Positions 1 through 6,917 are shown, counted from the first letter of the stretch. The stretch: 8,718 nucleotides of DNA from Vulgatibacter sp035565615 (GCA_035565615.1 DATMSB010000109.1:1-8718); one strand, 5' to 3'. Made by a program: numbers and translations. The notes: generated by a model not told the origin, from the sequence alone.

Positions 1-1
1 G

Positions 2-148
2 GCGCTTCCATACGCTGTTGACGGACGCCACGTTGCTTCACCGCTTGGTTGGACCCTAGACAAGCCCAATCCTGCGGGATTCACGTGGCGTCCGCTACGA
101 TCTCCCTTCCTGGCCGACCCACGAAAGCATCAGGAGAGCCGGAAATGA
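2..148 (+). CDS. 3' end of an unidentified gene (last 48 codons, 5' end outside the window)
   Basis: Reading frame 2 is open from the window edge to a TGA at 146-148. It gives 48 residues that begin ALPYAVDGRHVASPLGWTLD and end KHQESRK. The stretch reads as genuine coding sequence because its stop overlaps the next gene's ATG in an ATGA arrangement and a Shine-Dalgarno sequence for that ATG lies inside it. The visible tail has no recognisable domain; it is rich in Pro, Arg and aromatic residues and ends in a charged, probably flexible segment. The coupling suggests that its product works with, or is made in a fixed ratio to, the next protein. Its function cannot be told from this fragment. 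Confidence 0.7.
   Translation, partial: ALPYAVDGRHVASPLGWTLDKPNPAGFTWRPLRSPFLADPRKHQESRK
132..136 (+). promoter_or_regulatory. Ribosome binding site that sets the start at 145
   Basis: AGGAG lies 8 bases before the ATG at 145. The longer open frame could begin at a TTG at 49, but no such site precedes that codon, and the 49-144 stretch is already used by the upstream gene in another frame. This supports 145 as the true start. Confidence 0.7.
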
Positions 149-1446
149 CCGCCGCTTGGTGGTTGGCTCGATCTATGGAAATGCGACGGCTGGCTTCCGC
201 GTGGGTGCAGCGCGCATACTCGGATGTGTGGATTTATCAGCAAACGGTTGAGAAATTTACATACATGGGCGAGTTTCCTATTGCGTTTCCGGTGTCCGGA
301 TCCTCGCAATGCGTCAATCGCGCATTCACTGAACACTGGACGATGGATGCCTGGCATCTGGATTCGCTGCTTCACTGTATAAGGGGAGAGTTTTTGCGCC
401 AAAGCTTCATTGAGCCTACGCCGATGGCCTTTGAGGTGAAAGACCTCGTCGACTCGCTCACGTGGCGTGTTTTTACCGGTGGGTTTTCTCTTGAGGCCGG
501 GTATCATCGGATCCCTGTTACTATTGGTATGTATGACCTTGAGCGACGGTACGGCGCTGAGCTGAATCAAATGGTGGGATCGGTTGTTCTCGATATTCTT
601 TACGAGCTTTCCCCCGGAGAGAAGCACGTCGATCCGGTTTCTGATGCGCTGATTGCCCGATTGAGGGCGGGGCCGACCTCGTTTGTTCGATTGAATCATA
701 GAAGGGGTCTTGATCCTTCCTTTCGACCTTTGGACGAAGTTGAATGGATGTCTGGCGACAACCCAAACGCCTTTCCTGTTCGTGCGAAGGTTGATGAAAA
801 TGCGATTGGGGGTGGAGTTGCGCGCAGCCTTGACCTTCGGCCTATTCAGACCGCCGAGCCGTCGTATATTCGATTGACCCATACTGTTCCCACTTCTGAG
901 GGAGATTTTGGAAAGGGGTTGTTCTCGCCGTTTGGAATTGCGAGAGATTGGGTGATAGAAATCGACGATCGTGCATTGAGAGCGAAGGGGTATAACATTG
1001 AAAATGTACGAGACATTCGCCTGATATTCGAAGGAGGCAGAAGCCTGCCGGATTCGCATTTCGGCGACGTTGTTCGAGAAGAGCTCTTGGGAGATGATGA
1101 GGGTGGTCGGGTTGTGTTCGCTGCTGGGTCTCCTGATCCGTCGGGTGATGTTTCGATCGACTTGGGGCAGGGCGACCCACGTCACTCGATTCAAAGGGTT
1201 GTGGTGTTTTTGATTCAAACCGGCGGGTCTGTTGTGTCGACGCCATCCGTGGAGATCGAATTTGCTTCGGGGACGGTACATGCAAGGCCTTTAGTTGATT
1301 ACGGAGACGACAAGGTCGTCGCTGAGTTTGTGTACCAACCGGGGCTGCCCATGGGAGATATGTTTGGAAGTGTGCTTCGTGCGCGGATCGTCGGGTATGA
1401 TCCATCTTCAATAGATAACGTAGTTTTTGTGGTGGAGTACCGGTGA
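145..1446 (+). CDS. Uncharacterised protein with weak resemblance to the Tc-toxin subunit A C-terminal region
   Basis: The protein has 433 residues and no signal peptide or membrane segment that I can see. Residues 1-140 look mostly helical and rich in aromatics (RRLASAWVQRAYSDVWIYQQ near 14-33). From about 143 the pattern turns to beta strands. Residues 259-296 run LFSPFG, then DWVIEID, then GYNIENVRDIRLIFE. This spacing recalls the C-terminal beta-sandwich of TcA proteins, where a PFEGAG-like turn, a WxLELP strand and an FDYDTISDVILHLRY strand follow one another; this is recalled family knowledge, not a search result. A similar GYDPSSIDNVVFVVEYR closes the protein at 417-433, so the domain may be present twice. 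It lacks the several-hundred-residue helical shaft and pore of a true TcA. The start is ATG 145, which overlaps the previous stop; the stop overlaps the next start. Base composition is lower in GC than the right half of the window, consistent with horizontal transfer. The Tc link is an inference and might be wrong. Confidence 0.65.
   Translation: MTAAWWLARSMEMRRLASAWVQRAYSDVWIYQQTVEKFTYMGEFPIAFPVSGSSQCVNRAFTEHWTMDAWHLDSLLHCIRGEFLRQSFIEPTPMAFEVKDLVDSLTWRVFTGGFSLEAGYHRIPVTIGMYDLERRYGAELNQMVGSVVLDILYELSPGEKHVDPVSDALIARLRAGPTSFVRLNHRRGLDPSFRPLDEVEWMSGDNPNAFPVRAKVDENAIGGGVARSLDLRPIQTAEPSYIRLTHTVPTSEGDFGKGLFSPFGIARDWVIEIDDRALRAKGYNIENVRDIRLIFEGGRSLPDSHFGDVVREELLGDDEGGRVVFAAGSPDPSGDVSIDLGQGDPRHSIQRVVVFLIQTGGSVVSTPSVEIEFASGTVHARPLVDYGDDKVVAEFVYQPGLPMGDMFGSVLRARIVGYDPSSIDNVVFVVEYR
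1431..1437 (+). promoter_or_regulatory. Ribosome binding site for the GTG start at 1443
   Basis: GGTGGAG ends 5 bases before the GTG at 1443 and lies inside the last codons of the preceding gene. It supports the GTG start and translational coupling across the GTGA overlap. Confidence 0.55.
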
Positions 1447-2876
1447 GAAGTCTCAAGCATACGGTGGTGACCCTGGTCGGACTGATCCATTTTGCGTGTG
1501 GTGATCCGAAACCAAGTACGAACCTTCAGGCTGGTAGAGGCCTGGAGAAGCAGGGTGGCGTGCTTTACCTTCATCCCTCCTATGCGCTGCCTCAGATTTG
1601 CGAGGGTGGGGACGGCCTCGACTGGAGCGATTACTCTTCTACCTGGACCTGCAAGAAGCCATTCAAGTGTTCGACTGGAGAAATCCCAATCTGGAAGGTC
1701 GATCGGTGGGTGTGCGCACCGTCCATCAGTGTGGGGGCGGGCTTGGTCGAAGATCCGAACGTTCCCGGGGGCATCGCTCTCGACGAGCGCTTCCTCGAGT
1801 CGAGGTGGCGGGCCCAGGCCCCCGGCGTGGTCCAGATCGGCGGAGGCCTGGAGCCGAAGGAGAACGGGCAAGCGCTCGTCACCGCGATCGAGGAGGCTTT
1901 TCGTTCTCCTCCATTCCCGTCCGTCGTTCGCTTGGGACCTGGAACCTTCGAGTTCGAGAAGAGGATCGTCTTTCCGTCTTCCGTATCCATCGAAGGTGCA
2001 GGGGCCTATCATACTTCTCTGCTGTTTCGAGACGGAGGTCTGACGGTGGGACCTTCCAGTTTGGTTCGAGGCTTGAAGCTCGAGCGCTCCGGTGGCTCGG
2101 ACGAGAAGTTCTTGGTCGCTCAAGGAGAAGTTCACATCGATGGCGTCGAACTCAAGCTGTCTGGGGACAATGATTTGAGGATCGTTGGCGTTTTGATTTC
2201 AGAGGCGGAGAATGCCAGCAAGATTGATCGAACTTCGGTCGTAATCAATGGCTACAAATTTGCGGACGGGATCCAGATAGACTCCTCTGGCGGACTGGTG
2301 GTGAGGGACTCTGATGTTTTCATTCTTGCGTCCGATGGAACGGCGATTCGAAGTAGCTCGGGTCCCCTGGACGTCAATGGAGTTCGGGTTCACTTGTTAG
2401 AGGCGGGAAAATCGAATTATTTGATCGGGATTGCGTCGCACACAAAGCTTGCCCTCAAAAACTCCGATGTTGTCATTGATGGGAGCGGAATCGGAGCGAG
2501 TGGCTTTGGTGCAGAGTTGTCAGAGATTACTTCTAGTACGATTCTGGTCTCGGGCGAAGGAACTGGTTTGTCGGGAGGGGGGTCTAGTAACATGGATGGG
2601 ATGAGAATCGACATTCTTGCGTCGCGGATCGAGGCTCGAAATGGGAGGGCTATCACCGTTGGAGGGGATGTCTCGTGCAAGATCGACTCGTCGACGATCA
2701 TTGGCCGTGATGCAATTAAAGCACTCGAGATTGACCGCAGCAGCCTACGGGTCGGCGCCTCAAAGCTATCCGGTGGCCTCGTAAACGTCCCCGATGCCCG
2801 GTGCGTTCATTCTTACGACGAAGACCTCGTCCCGCTTTCTGGTGATTGCAGGCAGATGCCCGCCCAGGAGGATTAG
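1443..2876 (+). CDS. Predicted lipoprotein with Cys/Trp motifs and a right-handed beta-helix body
   Basis: The protein has 477 residues. Residues 1-19 form a signal peptide: a basic start (MRSLKH), a hydrophobic core, then IHFAC with Cys19 as the likely lipidated residue. The lipobox is imperfect, with His at -3. Residues 53-91 hold four cysteines (53, 70, 76, 91) and paired tryptophans in a C-x-x-G-x-x-x-x-W-x-x-x-x-W-x-C style, followed by SVGAGLVEDPNVPGGIALDE. This layout resembles surface or tail-fibre-like proteins in which a short 'text' module precedes a GAGL segment. From about 160, RLGPGTFEFEKRIVFPSS then IEGAGAYHTSLLF is the usual entry coil of pectin-lyase-fold beta-helices. After it come many short strands (VVINGYKF, LVVRDSDVFILASDGTAIRS, LALKNSDVVIDGSG). 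Three late cysteines (DVSC, ARC, GDC) may cap the helix. No catalytic residues of a polysaccharide lyase are evident, so a structural or binding role is more likely than enzymatic activity. The GTG start overlaps the preceding stop (GTGA). The stop TAG overlaps the convergent MATE gene. Confidence 0.7.
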   Translation: MRSLKHTVVTLVGLIHFACGDPKPSTNLQAGRGLEKQGGVLYLHPSYALPQICEGGDGLDWSDYSSTWTCKKPFKCSTGEIPIWKVDRWVCAPSISVGAGLVEDPNVPGGIALDERFLESRWRAQAPGVVQIGGGLEPKENGQALVTAIEEAFRSPPFPSVVRLGPGTFEFEKRIVFPSSVSIEGAGAYHTSLLFRDGGLTVGPSSLVRGLKLERSGGSDEKFLVAQGEVHIDGVELKLSGDNDLRIVGVLISEAENASKIDRTSVVINGYKFADGIQIDSSGGLVVRDSDVFILASDGTAIRSSSGPLDVNGVRVHLLEAGKSNYLIGIASHTKLALKNSDVVIDGSGIGASGFGAELSEITSSTILVSGEGTGLSGGGSSNMDGMRIDILASRIEARNGRAITVGGDVSCKIDSSTIIGRDAIKALEIDRSSLRVGASKLSGGLVNVPDARCVHSYDEDLVPLSGDCRQMPAQED

Positions 2877-4279
2877 GCGGCTTTGGGCTGGGCGGCAGCG
2901 CCGTCGTCCGCCAGCGGCGCGATGGTGCCGGCCGAGATGCGCAGGAAGCGGCGCACCAGCGCGGCGGCGACCACGGTGAGCCCGAGGCAGAGGCCCCACC
3001 ACAGGCCGATCGCGCCCAGGCCGAAGGCCGAGCCCAGCGCCAGGCCCACTGGCAGGGCGATCGCGTAGTAGCCGAGCACGTTGGCGACGAAGGGGTAGCG
3101 GGTGTCGCCCGCGCCGCGCAGCGCCCCGGCGCCCACCGCCTGGAGGCCGTCGGAGATCTGGAAGACCGCCGCGATCATGAGGAGGGGCACGGCCCGCTCG
3201 ATGACGTCGGGCTGGTCGGTGAGGAGCCCGGCGAGCGGCCGCGGCAACAGCAGGAAGAGCAGGGCGGACACGGTCATCCACGCGCCCCCGCCCAGGATCC
3301 CCGTCATGCCGGCGAGGCGCGCACCCGGGGTGTCGCGCGCTCCCACCGCACGGCCCACGCGCACCGAGGTCGCAGCGCCGATGCCCACCGCCACGGTGAA
3401 GGTGAGGCTGGCCAGGGTGAGGGCGATCTGGTGGGCGGCGAGGAGGCCCGTTCCCATCCGCCCGATGAGGAAGCCGACGAGGGCGAAGATGCTCACCTCC
3501 GCCGCCATCTGGAGGCCGATGGGCAGGCCCACCCGCAGGGCCCGGCGCAGGTCGGACGACGACGGCCGCCGCATCGCCGCCTGGAAACCGGGCGCACGCA
3601 CCGCCCGCAGGGCCCCGCCGACGAACGCGAGCTGGAACACGGTGGAGAGGGTGGTGGCCGCCGCGGCGCCCGCGACGCCGAAGCCGGGCAGCTCCCGCAG
3701 CGGACCCGCCCACGCCGGCAACGCGCTCCCGCCGAAGACCAGGAGGACGTCGGCGGCCGCGTTGAGCACGTTGGCCGCGACCATGGACAGGAACATCGGC
3801 CGGGTGATCCCGTGGGCCTGCAGGTAGGCCCGCACCCCCACGAAGAGGAGGAGCGGGTAGAGGCCGAGGAGGCGGATCCCCAGGTAGGTGCGGGCCTCCT
3901 GCGCCGCGCCCCGCTCGATGCCCAAGGGCTCGAGGAAGGTGGGCGCAACGCCGATGGGGACGGCGAGCACCAGGGTGACGGCGAGGGCGAGCCACACGCC
4001 CTGCCACAGGTGCCGGCGCGCCCGGGCGGGATCGCCCGCTCCCAGCGCCTGGGAGACGAGGGGATCGAGGCCCATCATCACGCCCATCCCCAGGATCGAC
4101 ATCGAGAAGAAGATGCCGTTGGCGAGGCCCACGCCCGCCAGCGAGTCGGCGCCGAGGCGGCCCACCACCGCCACGTCGACCAGCGACATGAGCTGGTTGC
4201 CGGCGTGGATCGCGGCCAGCGGCGCGGCGAGGCGGAGGAGCTGACGGAGCTCGGCGAGGGAGGCGAGGCGTCGGTTCAT
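2873..4279 (-). CDS. MATE-family multidrug/Na+ (or H+) antiporter, NorM type
   Basis: The product is a 468-residue inner-membrane protein with about 12 hydrophobic segments in two homologous halves, the normal length for a MATE exporter. Family marks are visible. The first helix carries SLVDVAVVGRLG with Asp35, matching the conserved Asp of NorM TM1. GMGVMMGLDPLVSQALGAGD lies near 64-83. LPIGLQMAAEVSIF carries a Glu near 261, and ISDGLQAVGAGALRGAGDT carries an Asp near 377, matching the cation-site acids of Vibrio NorM by family knowledge. These proteins export cationic drugs and dyes in exchange for Na+ or H+. The substrate here is unknown. The ATG at 4279 fits the usual short cytoplasmic N-terminus, although no strong Shine-Dalgarno precedes it. 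The gene is transcribed away from cydAB and ends within the last codon of the convergent lipoprotein gene. Composition is typical of the high-GC host. Confidence 0.93.
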   Translation of the reverse strand: MNRRLASLAELRQLLRLAAPLAAIHAGNQLMSLVDVAVVGRLGADSLAGVGLANGIFFSMSILGMGVMMGLDPLVSQALGAGDPARARRHLWQGVWLALAVTLVLAVPIGVAPTFLEPLGIERGAAQEARTYLGIRLLGLYPLLLFVGVRAYLQAHGITRPMFLSMVAANVLNAAADVLLVFGGSALPAWAGPLRELPGFGVAGAAAATTLSTVFQLAFVGGALRAVRAPGFQAAMRRPSSSDLRRALRVGLPIGLQMAAEVSIFALVGFLIGRMGTGLLAAHQIALTLASLTFTVAVGIGAATSVRVGRAVGARDTPGARLAGMTGILGGGAWMTVSALLFLLLPRPLAGLLTDQPDVIERAVPLLMIAAVFQISDGLQAVGAGALRGAGDTRYPFVANVLGYYAIALPVGLALGSAFGLGAIGLWWGLCLGLTVVAAALVRRFLRISAGTIAPLADDGAAAQPKAA

Positions 4280-4537
4280 GGAGGAGTGGGCGGCCGAGGT
4301 TCCCTGCCGCGAAGGTGATCACGCCTCTCGGCGTTCGGGACCCTCGCGTCGGGGCGGGGGGAGGGCGCGGAGGATAACCGTTCGCCGGCCGGTCTGCCTT
4401 CAGATTCGGGTTTCCCTCCGCCCTACGGGGGAGGGGCGTGCCGACGACGCGGCGTGAACACGCCCCTTTCACCCTGCGGGGGAGGCGTGGGGGCCGGCGA
4501 GGGCTACCCGACTCCGGCCGGGCGACCTACCTGCCAG
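4280..4537. other. Divergent intergenic region between the MATE gene and cydA
   Basis: These 258 bases must hold the promoters of both divergent transcripts. I found no convincing -35/-10 pair on either strand. A perfect 8-base palindrome, GTGATCAC, lies at 4315-4322 and GGATAAC lies at 4373-4379. Neither matches the FNR/Anr consensus that often controls cyd genes. The right half holds the hairpin repeat listed separately. No credible gene is present, although frames are open by chance because of the high GC. Confidence 0.5.
4411..4489 (+). repeat. Two-copy imperfect repeat with GC-rich hairpins ahead of cydA
   Basis: Unit 1 (about 4418-4440) and unit 2 (about 4469-4489) share CCCT-(A/G)-CGGGGGAGG followed by CGTG. 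In unit 1, CCCTCC (4414-4419) pairs with GGAGGG (4430-4435), with an inner CCC/GGG pair around a TAC loop. In unit 2, CACGCC (4459-4464) pairs with GGCGTG (4484-4489), with an inner CCC/GGG around TGC. GGCGTG also occurs at 4435-4440 and 4451-4456, so the single CACGCC has three possible partners. Sequences of the CCCTGCGGGGGAGG type are common as dispersed intergenic repeats in GC-rich proteobacteria; whether this one recurs in the genome cannot be seen here. Confidence 0.6.
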
Positions 4538-5863
4538 ATGATGGACGACATCCTCTTCGCCCGAACGCAGATGGGCATCTCCCTCGGCTTCCACATCGTC
4601 TTCGCGGCGATCGGCATCGCCATGCCGCTCCTGATGGTGATCTCCGAGGCCCTCTGGCTGAAGACGAAGGATCGCGAGTACCTCGAGCTGACCAAGGCCT
4701 GGGCGAAGGGCTCGGCGGTGCTCATCGCCATCGGCGCCGCCTCCGGCACGGTGCTCTCGTTCGAGCTCGGCCTGCTCTTCCCCGAGTTCATGAAGCACGC
4801 CGGCGGGATCATCGGCATACCCTTCGGGCTGGAGGGATTCGCCTTCTTCGCCGAGGCGATCTTCATCGGCATCTACCTCTTCGGATGGAATCGGGTGCCC
4901 CCCCGCTGGCACCTGGCCTCCGGGGTGATCGTCGCCTTCGCCGGCGCCCTTTCGGCGGTCTTCGTGATCACCACCAACGCGTGGATGAACGCCCCCCGCG
5001 GCTTCCGATACGAGAACGGCGAGTTCTCCGACATCGACCCGTGGGTGGCGATGACCACCCCCTACGGCGTCCACGAGATCATCCACATGCTGGTGGCGGC
5101 GTACCTGGCCACCGGGATCCTGGTCGCCGCCATCCACGGCTTCATCCTGCTCCGGCACCCCGAGAGCACGGTGCACCGCAAGGCGTTCGGGATGGCGATG
5201 GCCATGGCGATCCCCATGGCGATCGTGCAGCCCTTCGTCGGCGACGTCGCCTCCCGGCAGGTGGCCCGCTACCAGCCCCTGAAGCTCGCGGCGATGGAGT
5301 CCCAGTACAAGACGGAGGCGCGGGCGCCCCTGCGGATCGGCGGCTTCCCCAGCCACGAAGGCCGCTCCACCAGCTACGCCATCGAGATCCCGGGCTTCCT
5401 CTCGTTCCTCGCCCACGGCGACGCCGACGCGGTGGTCCGGGGCCTCGAGGAGTGGCCGGAGGAGGATTGGCCTCCCGTGGTGGTGCACTACGCCTTCCAG
5501 CTCATGGTGGCGCTCGGGTTGCTCATGTTCGCCCTCGCGCTGTGGGGCGGGATCCACTGGGTCCTCAAGAAACGGCTGCCGCCGTCGCGGGCGTTCCTCT
5601 GGTGCACGGTGATCGCCGGACCGATGGGCATGGCCGCGATCGAGTTCGGCTGGATCGTCACCGAGGTCGGCAGGCAGCCCTGGGTGATCTACGAGGTGAT
5701 GCGAACCGCGGACGCGGTGACGCCGATGCCCGGGCTGATCACCCCGCTGATCGTCACCTGCGTGGTCTACGCCTTCCTTTCGGTGGCGGTGATCGTGGTC
5801 CTCTACCGGCAGGTGCGCATCGGTCCGGGGATCCCGCCGGCCCTGCGCGCGCAGGAGGCGTAG
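4538..5863 (+). CDS. cydA: Cytochrome bd-type quinol oxidase subunit I, short Q-loop (cyanide-insensitive-like)
   Basis: This is the catalytic subunit of a terminal oxidase in the inner membrane. It oxidises quinol and reduces O2 to water using hemes b558, b595 and d. The protein has 441 residues from ATG 4538 (440 from the adjacent ATG 4541). His19 sits in SLGFHIVFAAIG, at the heme b595/d ligand position. GLEGFAFFAEAIF carries Glu99 and Glu106. IIHMLVAAYLATG gives the second heme His near 183. QPLKLAAME carries Lys249 and Glu254 of the quinol site. QLMVALG supplies the b558 Met near 323. EVGRQPW marks 376-382. The Q-loop between about 249 and 320 is short, unlike the long loop of E. coli CydA, as in the cyanide-insensitive oxidase group. 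An in-frame GTG at 4454 would add 28 residues, but these translate the intergenic repeat and have no place in the family. cydB follows after 3 bases. The Shine-Dalgarno before 4538 is poor. Confidence 0.94.
   Translation: MMDDILFARTQMGISLGFHIVFAAIGIAMPLLMVISEALWLKTKDREYLELTKAWAKGSAVLIAIGAASGTVLSFELGLLFPEFMKHAGGIIGIPFGLEGFAFFAEAIFIGIYLFGWNRVPPRWHLASGVIVAFAGALSAVFVITTNAWMNAPRGFRYENGEFSDIDPWVAMTTPYGVHEIIHMLVAAYLATGILVAAIHGFILLRHPESTVHRKAFGMAMAMAIPMAIVQPFVGDVASRQVARYQPLKLAAMESQYKTEARAPLRIGGFPSHEGRSTSYAIEIPGFLSFLAHGDADAVVRGLEEWPEEDWPPVVVHYAFQLMVALGLLMFALALWGGIHWVLKKRLPPSRAFLWCTVIAGPMGMAAIEFGWIVTEVGRQPWVIYEVMRTADAVTPMPGLITPLIVTCVVYAFLSVAVIVVLYRQVRIGPGIPPALRAQEA
5853..5858 (+). promoter_or_regulatory. 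Strong ribosome binding site for cydB
   Basis: AGGAGG lies within the last codons of cydA, 8 bases before the cydB ATG at 5867. Its strength contrasts with the poor site before cydA. Confidence 0.75.
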
Positions 5864-5866
5864 GCG

Positions 5867-6916
5867 ATGGTCCTCGCTTGGACGGTGGCGATCATCATCC
5901 TGGTGGCGATGATCGTGTACGCCCTCCTCGGCGGCGCGGACTTCGGCGCCGGGGTCTGGGACCTCCTCGCCTCGGGCCCCAGGGCCCGCAAGCAGCGCGA
6001 CCTCGTGGCCCTCTCGATCGGCCCGGTGTGGGAGGCGAACCACGTCTGGCTGATCGTGATCGTGGTCATCCTCTTCACCTGCTTTCCGCCGGCGTTCTCG
6101 GTGCTGATGACGGCGCTGCACGTGCCGGTGGCGCTGGCGCTCGTCGGGATCCTGGCCCGCGCTGCCTCGTACGTGTTCCGCAACTACGACGTCCTCGGCG
6201 ACAAGGTGCAGGCGCGGTGGAGCCTCGTGTTCTCGGTGGCGAGCATCATCACGCCGATCCTCCTCGGCGTGGTGGTGGGCGCGGTCTCCACCGGCCGGAT
6301 CCGGGTGGCGCCGGAGGAGAACTTCCGCGTGCTCACCGGCTACTTCGCCCCCTGGGTGCACCCCTTCCCCTTCGCGGTGGGGCTGTTCACCCTGGCGCTC
6401 TTCGCCTTCCTCGCCGCGGTCTACATGACGCGCGAGACCGCCGACCCCGCGCTGCAGGAGGACTTTCGGAACCGAGCGCTCCTGGCGCAGGGCGCCGTGG
6501 TCGTCTTCGGCGTCATCGCCGCGTTCGTCTCCCGCCTGGGCGAGCACGAGCCCTTCCACCAGACGCTGCTGTCGGGCACCTGGAGCTGGCTCTTCTTCGC
6601 GGCGGCGTGCGCCGCGGCCATCGTCTCCACCGCCCTGCTGGTGACGAGGCGCTACCGGCTGGGGCGGATCGTGGCGGGGGCCGAGGTGACGGCGGTGGTG
6701 GCGGGGTGGGGCGTCGCCCAGGCGCCCTTCTTCATCGCCCCGGACGTGACCATCGAGAACGCCGTCGGCCCTTCGGTCACCTTGCGGTTGATCGTGATCA
6801 TCCTGGCGGTGGGTTCGGTGACGCTGCTCCCCTCGCTCTACTGGCTCTACCGCGTCTTCAAGCGCGAGCCCGCGTTCGAGCAGATGCGGCGCGAGCGCAC
6901 CACCGGAGAGCTCTGA
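5867..6916 (+). CDS. cydB: Cytochrome bd-type quinol oxidase subunit II
   Basis: This 349-residue inner-membrane protein is the structural partner of CydA in the quinol oxidase. Family marks are YALLGGADFGAGVWDLL near 18-34, IGPVWEANHVWLI at 51-63 and FRNY near 104. The WEANHVW version carries Glu56 where E. coli CydB has an Asp in WDGNQVW, a form that fits the cyanide-insensitive-type branch (family knowledge). Eight or so hydrophobic helices are visible, and the length is close to the family norm. The gene starts 3 bases after cydA, so the pair forms one transcript. No small CydX-like frame follows, because the convergent redoxin gene ends 35 bases downstream. No cydDC assembly genes are in the window. 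Confidence 0.93.
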   Translation: MVLAWTVAIIILVAMIVYALLGGADFGAGVWDLLASGPRARKQRDLVALSIGPVWEANHVWLIVIVVILFTCFPPAFSVLMTALHVPVALALVGILARAASYVFRNYDVLGDKVQARWSLVFSVASIITPILLGVVVGAVSTGRIRVAPEENFRVLTGYFAPWVHPFPFAVGLFTLALFAFLAAVYMTRETADPALQEDFRNRALLAQGAVVVFGVIAAFVSRLGEHEPFHQTLLSGTWSWLFFAAACAAAIVSTALLVTRRYRLGRIVAGAEVTAVVAGWGVAQAPFFIAPDVTIENAVGPSVTLRLIVIILAVGSVTLLPSLYWLYRVFKREPAFEQMRRERTTGEL

Positions 6917-6917
6917 C

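Noticed and set aside
130..1281. 383-residue open frame on the - strand opposite the 433-residue gene
   Set aside because: Its composition is Arg/Asn/Ser-heavy without a pattern of structure. The plus frame has a ribosome binding site, coupled stops and starts, and a plausible alternation of strands.
2846..4318. 490-residue open frame on the + strand, antisense to the MATE gene
   Set aside because: It is a GC-driven shadow rich in Glu, Arg, His and Gly, while the opposite strand carries clear MATE motifs.
4315..4322. GTGATCAC palindrome as an FNR/Anr-type operator for cydAB
   Set aside because: It lacks the TTGAT-N4-ATCAA spacing and is only 8 bases; such palindromes occur by chance.
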